The notes under the pieces are model-generated. The model did no database searches, was not told the origin of the DNA, and saw nothing but the letters and a program-made list of their open reading frames with translations. Shown piece after piece: positions 55,001 through 64,000 of a DNA stretch of 64,000 nucleotides (position 1 is the first letter of the stretch; every line of letters begins with the position of its first letter). The stretch comes from Megascapheus bottae. Lineage: Eukaryota > Chordata > Mammalia > Rodentia > Geomyidae. Where the stretch lies: NCBI GenBank assembly GCA_024803745.1, contig JANJXV010000044.1, forward strand, positions 392,001 through 456,000. The letters are read 5' to 3'. The position numbers and the translations under genes were made by a program.

Positions 55001-57028
55001 ACCCTAACCCTAATCCTAACCCTAAGCCCTAAACCTAACCCATACCCTAACGCTCACCCTAACCCTAACCCTATCCCTAACTCTTACCCTAAACGTAACC
55101 CGAACCGTAACCCTTACCCATAACCTCACCCTAACCCGAACCCCAACCCTAAACCTAATCCTAACCCTTACTCTTACCCTAACCTTAACCCCTAACCTAA
55201 CCCTAACCATAACCCTAAACCTAAACCTTACCCTAACCCTAATCCTTGCCCTAACCTTAAACCTAACACTAACCCTAACCTTAACCCAAACCCTTCCCCT
55301 TACCCTAACCCTAACCCTAACCCTAAACCTAACCCTAACCCTAACCCCTACCCTTACCCTAACCCCAACTCTAACCCTAAACCAAACACCTTAGCCTAAC
55401 CGTAACCCTAACCCTAACACTAACTTTTACCCTAAACCTAACCCTAACCCTAACACTTACTCTAACCCTAACCCTAACCCCAACCCCTAAACCTAACCCT
55501 TCCCCTAACCCTTAACGTAACCCTAACCTTTACCCTTACCCTAACCCTAACCCTAACCCTAACAATAACCCTAACCTTATCTCTAACCCTAAACCTAACC
55601 CTAACCCTTACCCTTATCCTAACCTTAACCCTAAATCTTACACTTACCCTTACCCTAACCCTAACCCTAAATCTAACCCTTATCTTAACCTAACCCTAAC
55701 CCTAAACCTAGCCCTTACCCTAACCCTAAATCTAACCCTTAGCCTAACCCTAACCCTAACCCTAACCCTTACACTTACCCTAACCCTAACCCCAAACCAA
55801 ACCCTAAACCTATACCGTACCCTTACCCTAAACCTAAATCTAACCCTAACCCTTACCCTAAGCCCTAACCCTAACCCTAACCCTAACCATAACCCTTACC
55901 CGTAGCCTTACCCTAACCCTAAACCCAACCCTAACCCTAACACTAGTCCGTACCCTAAGCCTAACCCTAACCCTAATCCTAACCCTAACCCTAACCCTAA
56001 CCCTAATCCTAACCCTAACCCTTACCCTTACATTAAGCCTAAACCTAACCCCAACCCTAACCCTAACACTAATCCTTACCCTAAGCCTAACCCTAAACCT
56101 AATCCTAAACCTAACGCTAACCCGAAACTTAACCCTAACCCTAATCCTAAACCTTACCCTTACCCTAATCCTAAACCTAAACTTATCCTAAGCCTAACCC
56201 TAACCCTAACCCTAACCATTACCCTAACCCCAACCCTAACCCTAACCCTAACCTTAATGCTAACCCTAAACCTAACCCTAACCCTAACCCTTACCCTAAC
56301 CCTAAACTTTACCCTAACTCTAACCCTAACCCTGACCCCAACCCTTACCCTAAACCTAACCTTAACCCTTAGCCTAACCCTAACACTAACCATAACCTTA
56401 ACCCTAACCCTAACCCTAACCCTAACCCTTACTCTTACCCTAACCCTAACCCTTACCCTAACACTAACCCTAAAATTAACCCTAACCCTAACTCTAACCC
56501 TTACCCTAACCCTAACCCTAACCCTAAACCTAACATTAATCCTAAGCCTTACCCTTACCCTAAACCTAACCCTAACCCTACCCTTACCCTTACCGTAAAC
56601 CTAACCCTAAACCAAACACTAACCCTAACACTAACCCTAACCCTAACACTAACCCTGACCCTAACCCTAACCCTTACCCTTACCCTAACCCTAACACTAA
56701 CCCTAACCCTGACCCTAATCCTAACAGTTACCCTTACCCTAACCTAACCAGAATCCTTACCCTTACCCTAACCCTAACCCTTACTCTAACCCTAACCCCA
56801 AACCTATCCCTAACCCTACCCCTAACCCTTACCCTAACCGTAACCTAACCCTAAACCTTACTCTTACCCTAACCCTAATCCCAAACTTAACCTAACCTTA
56901 AACCGTGCCCTTACCCTAACCCTAAATCTAAACCTAACCCTAATCTTTACCCTAACCCTAACCCTTACCCTAACCCTAAACCCAAACGTATCCCTAACCC
57001 TAACCGTAACCCTAACCCAAACCTATAC

Positions 57029-57068
<40 letters not shown>

Positions 57069-60000
57069 TTCTAACAGTTACCCTTACCCTAACCCTAACC
57101 CTAACCATAACCCTAAACTTTCCCTAAACCTAAAACTTACCCTAACCCTAACCCCAAACCTATGCCTAACCATATCACTTACCCTAACCCTAACCCTAAA
57201 CCTAACCCATACCCTATCGCTCACCCTAACCCTAACACTATCCCTAACCCTTACCCTAAACGTAACCCGAACCGTAACCCTTACCCATACCCTCACCCTA
57301 ACTCGAACCCCAAACCTAATCCTAATCCTAACCCTTACTCTTACCCTAACCTTAATCCCTAACCTAACCCTAACCCTAACCCTAACCCTAAAACTTACCC
57401 TAACCCTAATCCTTGCCGTAACCTTAAACCTAACCCTAACCCTAACCTTAACCCAAACCCTTCCCCTTACCCTAACCCTAACCCTAACCCTAAACCTAAC
57501 CCTAAGCCTAACCTTAATCCTTACCCTAACTCTAACCCTAACTCTAACCCTTACCCTAACCCTAACCCTGAGCCTAAACCTAAACATAACCCTTACCATT
57601 ACACTAAACCTAACACTAAACCTAAACCTAACCCTCACGCGAAACCTAACCCTTACCATAACCCTAAACTTAACCCTAACCCTAACCATAACCCTAACCC
57701 TTACCCTAACCCTAACCCTATCCCTAACCCTACACTAACCCTATCCTAACCTTTACCCTTACTCTAACCCTAACCCTAACCCTAACCCTAACCCTTACCC
57801 TTACACTAAACCTAACCCTAACCCTAAATCTAACCAATAACCTTAACCCTAACCTTAAACATAACACTTACCCTAACCCTAACCCTAAATCTAACCCTTA
57901 CCCTTTACCCTAACCCTAAGCCTAACCTTAATGCTAACCCTAACCCTAAACCGAAACCTAATCCTTACCCTAACCCTAACCCTAAACCTAAACCTAACCC
58001 TTACACTTACCCTAACCCTAACCCTAACCTTAACCCTAACCCTAACCCTAACCCTTACTCTTACCCTAACCCTAACCTTAACCCTAACCTAACCCTTACC
58101 CTAATCCTAACCCTAACCCTAACCACTAACCCTAACCCTTACCCTAACCCTTACCCTTAACCTAACCCTAATCCTACCTCTAACCCTAACCCTAAATCTA
58201 AACGGAAGCCTTACCCTAACCCTAAACCTAACCCTTAGCCTAACCCTAACCCTAACCCTAACCTCAACACTAACCCTAACCCTAACCCTAACCCCAAACC
58301 TAACTCTAACGCTAAACCTTACCCTTATCCTAAACCTAACCCTAACCTTAACCCTGACCCCTAACCCTAACCCTCACCCTTACCCTAACCCTAACCCTGA
58401 ACTTAACCCTAAACCTAACACTAACCCTAACCCTAACCCTTACCCTAACCCTAACCCTGAAACTAAACCTAAACCTAACCCTTACTCTTACCCTAAGCCT
58501 AAACCTAAACCTAACCCTAACACTAACCCTAACTCTTACCCTAACCCTAAACCAAAACCCTAACACTAACCCTTACACAAACCCTAACCCTAACCCTAAT
58601 CCCTATACCTAACCCTGACCCTAAACCTAACCCTAACCCCTAAACCTAACCCTTACCCTAACCCTAACCCTAACCCTTACCCTAATGCTAACCCTAACTC
58701 TAACACTAACTCTAACACAAACCCTAACCCTTACCCTAACCCTAACCCTAACCATTAGCCTAACCCTAACCCTAACCCTAACCCGAACCTTAACCCTAAC
58801 CCTAAGCCCAAACCTTACCCTTACCCTAACCCTCTCCCTAACCCTAACATTAACCCTAGACTTAAACCTAAACCTAACATTAACCCTTACCTTAACCCTA
58901 ACCCTAACACTTCCCCTTACCCTAACCCTAACCCTAAACCTAACCCAAACATTAATCCTAAGCCTTACACTTACTCTAATCCTAACCCTAACCCTAAACC
59001 TTACCCTTACCCTAACCCTAACCCTAAACCTGACACTAACCCTAACACTAACCCTAACCCTAACCCTAACCCTAACCTTTACCCTTACCCTAACCCTAAC
59101 ACTAACCCTAACCCTAATTCTAACAGTTACCCTTACCCTAACCCTAACCCTAACCCTAACTTTTCCATAACCCTAAAACTTACCCTAACCCTAACCCCAA
59201 ACCTATGCCTAAGCATATCCCTTACCCTAACCCTAACCCTAACCCTAACCCTTACCCTAACCCTAATCCTAACCCTAAGCCCTAAACCTAACCCATACCC
59301 TAACGCTCACCCTAACCCTAACCCTATCCCTAACCCTTACCCTAAACGTAACCCGAACCGTAACCCTTACCCATACCCTCACCCTAACCCGAACCCCAAC
59401 CCTAAACCTAATCCTAACCCTTACTCTTACCCTAACCTTAACCCCTAACCTAACCCTAACCCTAACCCTAACCCTAAACCTTACCCTAACCCTAATCCTT
59501 GCCGTAACCTTAAACCTAACCCTAACCCTAACCTTAACCCAAACCCTTCCCCTTACCCTAACCCTAACCCTAACCCTAAACCTAACCCTAACCCTAACCC
59601 CTACCCTTACCCTAACCCTAACTCTAACCCTAAACCAAACAACTTAGCCTAACAGTAACCCTAACCCTAACACTAACTTTTACCCTAAACCTAACCCTAA
59701 CCCTAACACTTACTCTAACCCTAACCCTAACCCCAACCCCTAAACCTAACCCTTACCCTAACCCTTAACCTAACCCTAACCTTTACCCTTACCCTAACCC
59801 TAACCCAAACCCTAACCCTAACACTAACCCTAACCTTAACTCTAACCCTAAACCTAACCCTAACCCTTACCCTTATCCTAACCTTAACCCTAAACCTTAC
59901 ACTTACCCTTACCCTAACCCTAACCCTAAATCTAACCCTTATCTTAACCTAACCCTAACCCTAAACCTAGCCCTTACCCTAACCCTAAATCTAACCCTTA

Positions 60001-62049
60001 GCCTAAACCTAACCCTAACCCTAACCCTAACCCTTACCCTTACCCTAACCCTAACCCCAAACCAAACCCTAAACCTATACCGTACCCTTACCCTAAACCT
60101 AAATCTAACCCTAACCCTTACCCTAAGCCCTAACCCTAACCCTAACCCTAACCATAACCCTTACCCGTAGCCTAACCCTAACCCTAAACCCAACCCTAAC
60201 CCTAACACTAGTCCGTACCCTAAGCCTAACCCTAACCCTAATCCTAACCCTAACCCTAACCCTAACCCTAATCCTAACACTTACCCTTACACTAACCCTA
60301 ACCCTAACACTTACCCTTACGCGAACCCTAACCCTAACCTTAACCCCAACCCTAAACCTAAACCTAACCCTAACGCTAACCCTTACCCTTACCCTAACCC
60401 TAACGCTAACCCTAACCCTAACACTTACCCTTGCCCTAACCCTAACCCTAACCCCTAAACCTAACCCTTACCCTAACCCTAACCCTAACCCTTACCCTAA
60501 TGCTAACCCTAACTCTAACACTAACTCTAACACAAACCCTAACCCTTACCCTAACCCTAACCCTAACCATTAGCCTAACCCTAACCCTAACCCGAACCTT
60601 AACCCTAACCCTAAGCCCAAACCTTACCCTTACCCTAACCCTCTCCCTAACCCTAACATTAACCCTAGACTTAAACCTAAACCTAACATTAACCCTTACC
60701 TTAACCCTAACCCTAACACTTCCCCTTACCCTAACCCTAACCCTAAACCTAACCCAAACATTAATCCTAAGCCTTACACTTACTCTAATCCTAACCCTAA
60801 CCCTAAACCTTACCCTTACCCTAACCCTAACCCTAAACCTAACACTAACCCTAACACTAACCCTAACCCTAACCCTAACCCTAACCTTTACCCTTACCCT
60901 AACCCTAACACTAACCCTAACCCTAATTCTAACAGTTACCCTTACCCTAACCCTAACCCTAACCCTAACTTTTCCATAACCCTAAAACTTACCCTAACCC
61001 TAACCCCAAACCTATGCCTAAGCATATCCCTTACCCTAACCCTAACCCTAACCCTAACCCTTACCCTAACCCTAATCCTAACCCTAAGCCCTAAACCTAA
61101 CCCATACCCTAACGCTCACCCTAACCCTAACCCTATCCCTAACCCTTACCCTAAACGTAACCCGAACCGTAACCCTTACCCATACCCTCACCCTAACCCG
61201 AACCCCAACCCTAAACCTAATCCTAACCCTTACTCTTACCCTAACCTTAACCCCTAACCTAACCCTAACCCTAACCCTAACCCCTAACCTTACCCTAACC
61301 CTAATCCTTGCCGTAACCTTAAACCTAACCCTAACCCTAACCTTAACCCAAACCCTTCCCCTTACCCTAACCCTAACCCTAACCCTAAACCTAACCCTAA
61401 CCCTAACCCCTACCCTTACCCTAACCCTAACTCTAACCCTAAACCAAACAACTTAGCCTAACAGTAACCCTAACCCTAACACTAACTTTTACCCTAAACC
61501 TAACCCTAACCCTAACACTTACTCTAAACCTAACCCTAACACCAACCCCTAAACCTAACCCTTACCCTAACCCTTAACCTAACCCTAACCTTTACCCTTA
61601 CCCTAACCCTAACCCTAACCCTAACATTAACCCTAACCTTAACTCTAACCCTAAACCTAACCCTAACCCTTACCCTTATCCTAACCTTAACCCTAAACCT
61701 TACACTTACCCTTACCCTAACCCTAACCCTAAATCTAACCCTTATCTTAACCTAACCCTAACCCTAAACCTAGCCCTTACCCTAACCCTAAATCTAACCC
61801 TTAGCCTAAACCTAACCCTAACCCTAACCCTAACCCTTACTCTTACCCTAACCCTAACCCCAAACCAAACCCTAAACCTATACCGTACCCTTACACTAAA
61901 CCTAAATCTAACCCTAACACTTACCCTAAGCCCTAACCCTAACCCTAACCCTAACCATTACCCTAACCCCAACCCTAACCCTAACCCTAACCTTAATGCT
62001 AACCCTAAACCTAACTCTAACCCTAACCCTAAACCGTACCCTTACCCTA
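52062..62049. repeat. 10-kb higher-order unit, copy 2
   Basis: Direct repeat of copy 1 but 12 bases shorter: one hexamer is missing near 58,370 and another near 60,415, so later markers sit 9,994 and then 9,988 bases after their partners. The nested duplication is kept (CCAAACAAC at 59,635 and 61,444). Copies 2 and 3 share TACGCTAAG near 53,151 and 63,139, where copy 1 has TACCCTAAG. They also agree with each other against copy 1 at the sites matching 43,106 and 43,137. Copy 2 is thus closer to copy 3. Confidence 0.93.
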
Positions 62050-64000
62050 ACCCTAAATCTAACCCTAACCCTAACCCTAACCCCTAACCCTAACCCTAAC
62101 CCTAAACCGTAACCTTACCCTAACCCTAACCCTAACCCTAACCCTTATATTTACCCTAACCCTAACCCTAACCCTAACACTAACCCTAACCTTAACTCTA
62201 ACTCTAACCCTAACCCTAACCCTTACCCTTATCCTATCCTTAACCCTAAACCTTACACTTACCCTTACCCTAACCCCAACCCTAACCCTAATCCTAACCA
62301 TAAATCTAACCCTTTGTCTTAACCTAACCTTAACCCTAACCCTAGCCCTTACCCTAACCCTAAATCTAACCCTTATGCTAAACCTAACCCTAACCCTAAC
62401 CCCTAACCCTAACCCTAACCCTAACCCTATCCCTTACCCTTACCCTAACCCTAACCCAAACTCTAACGCTTAGCCTTACCTTAACCCTAACTATAACGGT
62501 AACCCTTACCCTAAACATAACCCTAACTGTTACCCTAACACCAACTCTAACCCTAAACCAAACAACTTAGCCTAAACGTAACCCTAACCCTAACACTAAC
62601 TTTTACCCTAAACCTAACCCTAACCCTAACACTTACTCTAACCCTAACCCTAACCCCAACCCCTAAACCTAACCCTTACCCTAACCCTTAACCTAACCCT
62701 AACCTTTACCCTTACCCTAACCCTAACCCAAACCCTAACCCTAACACTAACCCTAACCTTAACTCTAACCCTAAACCTAACCCTAACCCTTACCCTTATC
62801 CTAACCTTAACCCTAAACCTTACACTTACCCTTACCCTAACCCTAACCCTAAATCTAACCCTTATCTTAACCTAACCCTAACCCTAAACCTAGCCCTTAC
62901 CCTAACCCTAAATCTAACCCTTAGCCTAAACCTAACCCTAACCCTAACCCTAACCCTTACTCTTACCCTAACCCTAACCCCAAACCAAACCCTAAACCTA
63001 TACCGTACCCTTACCCTAAACCTAAATCTAACCCTAACCCTTACCCTAAGCCCTAACCCTAACCCTAACCCTAACCATAACCCTTACCCGTAGCCTAACC
63101 CTAACCCTAAACCCAACCCTAACCCTAACACTAGTCCGTACGCTAAGCCTAACCCTAACCCTAATCCTAACCCTAACCCTAACCCTAACCCTAATCCTAA
63201 CACTTACCCTTACACTAACCCTAACCCTAACACTTACCCTTACGCGAACCCTAACCCTAACCTTAACCCCAACCCTAAACCTAAACCTAACCCTAACGCT
63301 AACCCTTACCCTTACCCTAACCCTAACGCTAACCCTAACCCTAACCCTAACACTTACCCTTGCCCTAACCCTAACCCTAACCCTAACACTTACCCTAACC
63401 CTAAACATAAACCTAACCCTTACACTAACCCTAACCCTAAGTCTAAACCTACCCTAACCCTTACCCTAAACCTAACCCTAACCCCTAACCCTAAACCTTA
63501 CCCTAACCCTAACACTAACCCAAACCCTAACCCTTAGCCTAACCCTTAGCCTAACACTTAGCCTAACCCTAACAGTAACCATAACCTTAACCCTAACCCT
63601 AACCCTAAGCTAACCCTTACCCTTACCCTAACCCTAACCCTAAACCTAACACTAACCCTAAACTTAACCCTAACCCTAACTCTAACCCTTAGCTAACCCT
63701 AACCCTAACCCTAACACTAAACCTAACCCTAACCCTAACCCCTACCCTTACCCTAACCCTAACCCTAACCCTAACCCTAACCCTTACTCTTACCCTAACC
63801 CTAACCCTAACCCTAACGCCAAACTTAACCCTAACCCTAACCCTAACCCTAACCTAACCCTTACCCTAATCCTAACCCTAACCCTAACCACTAACCCTAA
63901 CCCTTACCCTAACCCTTACCCTTAACCTAACCCTAATCCTACCTCTAACCCTAACCCTAAATCTAACCGGAAGCCTTACCCTAACCCTAACCCTAACTCT
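62050..64000. repeat. 10-kb higher-order unit, copy 3 (cut by window edge)
   Basis: Matches 52,062 onward at an offset of 9,988: CCAAACAAC at 62,558, ACTAGT at 63,130 and AACCGGAAG at 63,965. Private changes include CCCTTTGTC near 62,311, where the others have CCCTTAGTC. The copy is truncated only by the end of the window, so the array very probably continues to the right. Confidence 0.92.

Larger units (their letters stand above)
23377..56760. repeat. Dispersed marker island ACCAGAATCC (7 copies)
   Basis: CCTAACCAGAATCC lies at 23,377, 25,987, 35,266, 37,671, 39,775, 46,747 and 56,747. Each copy is followed within about 160 bases by a CCGTGCCCTTAC island. It is absent from the left 23 kb, so this module entered or arose in the array after the older left units formed, or decayed beyond recognition there. 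Confidence 0.85.
1501..62583. repeat. Dispersed marker island CCAAACAMCTTAG (20 copies)
   Basis: A run of non-canonical hexamers, CCAAACACCTTAGCCTAAC followed by a GTAACCC and a CTAACTTTTACCC string, recurs at 1,501, 3,077, 13,514, 22,156, 24,823, 27,763, 27,872, 30,654, 33,954, 41,546, 41,655, 42,570, 45,382, 49,641, 51,456, 52,570, 55,382, 59,635, 61,444 and 62,558. The CAACTT subtype occurs only within the 10-kb units (42,570, 49,641, 51,456 and their repeats). The rest are CACCTT. The island works as a lineage tag for the duplicated modules. I see no known protein-binding site in it. Confidence 0.9.
2002..63135. repeat. Dispersed ACTAGT (SpeI) marker island (21 copies)
   Basis: ACTAGT, usually within CACTAGTCCGTACCCTAAGC, lies at 2,002, 3,399, 4,205, 6,189, 9,357, 11,720, 15,215, 25,210, 27,999, 31,214, 34,455, 38,998, 41,770, 43,142, 45,942, 50,213, 53,142, 55,942, 60,207 and 63,130; 22,620 has the mutated form ACTGGT. 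Older left copies vary in the flank (GTCTGTACC, GTCCCTACC), while right copies are uniform. The sites mark unit starts and would give a distinctive fragment ladder. The position list was read by eye and may miss a site. Confidence 0.85.
17674..63980. repeat. Dispersed marker island AACCGGAAG (10 copies)
   Basis: One of the very few GG dinucleotides on the + strand. Copies are at 17,674 (AACCGGAAGACTT), 18,351 (AACCGGATGC), 29,286, 32,513, 36,744 (AAACGGAAG), 43,977, 48,200 (AAACGGAAG), 53,977, 58,200 (AAACGGAAG) and 63,965. The two subtypes track the two module lineages: AACCGG with the 3.2-kb units and AAACGG with the 34,455-37,499 type. The island also brings a CpG, otherwise rare here. Confidence 0.85.
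1..64000. repeat. Degenerate telomere-type (CCCTAA)n satellite array
   Basis: Every line of the window is built from 6-base words related to CCCTAA; the minus strand is TTAGGG. Substitutions are much commoner than length changes, so the 6-base register is held over long stretches. The usual length variants are CCCCTAA (7) and CCTAA (5). The + strand is extremely poor in G, and GG occurs at only a few recurring sites. Orientation never flips. TTAGGG is the telomere repeat of vertebrates and many other eukaryotes, so this is either subtelomeric or interstitial telomere-like satellite. CCCTAA on the + strand fits a position facing a left chromosome end, but no long pure run is seen. No gene, promoter, RNA gene or mobile element was found anywhere in the block. 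Confidence 0.97.

Noticed and set aside
1501..62583. The CCAAACAMC island as the remnant of a transposon or tRNA-like element
   Set aside because: It is only about 50 bases of variant hexamers within register. It has no terminal repeats, no target-site duplication and no A or B box pattern that I can see.
17674..63980. AACCGGAAG island as an ETS-type transcription factor site
   Set aside because: CCGGAAG resembles an ETS core, but the island is simply a shared variant within copied modules and there is no promoter context or gene. Not claimed.
1..64000. Plant-type (CCCTAAA)n telomere
   Set aside because: CCCTAAA strings are common, but the next unit is usually CCTAAC, so 12 bases cover two units. 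They are C-to-A changes in a 6-base register and not 7-base repeats.
42062..64000. The exact 10,000-base period as an assembly or file artefact
   Set aside because: The second period is 9,988, the copies carry private substitutions, and units 2 and 3 share variants against unit 1. The round number looks like coincidence, although long reads would be needed for proof.
1..64000. CRISPR array
   Set aside because: There are no unique spacers between repeats. The whole sequence is a continuous hexamer array.
1..64000. Fungal repeat-induced point mutation as the cause of the variants
   Set aside because: That process changes CpA to TpA. The canonical repeat has no CpA, and the frequent changes include many transversions (C to A, A to T).

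Overview
The window is one uninterrupted block of degenerate telomere-type repeat. The + strand reads CCCTAA (minus strand TTAGGG) from the first base to the last, with frequent single-base variants such as CCCTTA, CACTAA, ACCTAA, TCCTAA, CTCTAA, CCCAAA, CGCTAA and CCGTAA. I found no unique sequence, no inversion of orientation, no protein-coding gene, no RNA gene, no transposon and no CRISPR array. The long open frames are arithmetic artefacts: a 6-base unit is two codons, and four of the six frames of CCCTAA lack a stop (PN, LT, LG and RV dipeptides). The sequence suggests a eukaryote with TTAGGG-type telomeres (vertebrates, other animals, many filamentous fungi, some protists and some monocots). 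Nothing here narrows that further. The register is 6 bases, so the 7-base plant telomere is not a good fit.

The real content is the pattern of variants, which acts as a barcode and shows that the array is a mosaic of larger duplications. Recognisable marker islands recur: one around CCAAACAMCTTAG (20 copies found), one around an ACTAGT (SpeI) site (21 copies plus one mutated), one around AACCGGAAG (10 copies), one around ACCAGAATCC (7 copies), and in the left part one around TCTTTCTCTT.

Layout. 1-1,020: a block that reappears in diverged form at 20,655-21,720. 1,021-7,764: old, strongly diverged units. 7,765-12,490: a near-identical 2,363-bp tandem pair. 12,491-20,654: more old units, with a small 60-bp tandem. 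20,655-21,720: second copy of the window start, containing a near-perfect 156-bp (26-hexamer) tandem duplication. 21,721-23,205: diverged. 23,206-27,998: a segment that recurs at 37,500-41,769, where one copy lacks about 506 bp. 27,999-34,454: two units of about 3.2 kb bounded by the ACTAGT island. 34,455-37,499: a segment that recurs at 45,942-49,000. 42,062-64,000: a large tandem higher-order repeat of about 10 kb (10,000 bp for the first step, 9,988 bp for the second) with 2.2 copies visible, running off the right edge. Each 10-kb unit holds a nested duplication of about 1.8 kb.

Repeat copies look younger and more alike toward the right, where the 10-kb unit is being amplified. The left end is not a clean chromosome terminus because it lacks a pure CCCTAA run. 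All interpretation of mechanism (unequal exchange, gene conversion, rolling-circle or break-induced copying) is inference from the duplicate structure. All coordinates and differences were read by eye, and block boundaries are uncertain by tens of bases.
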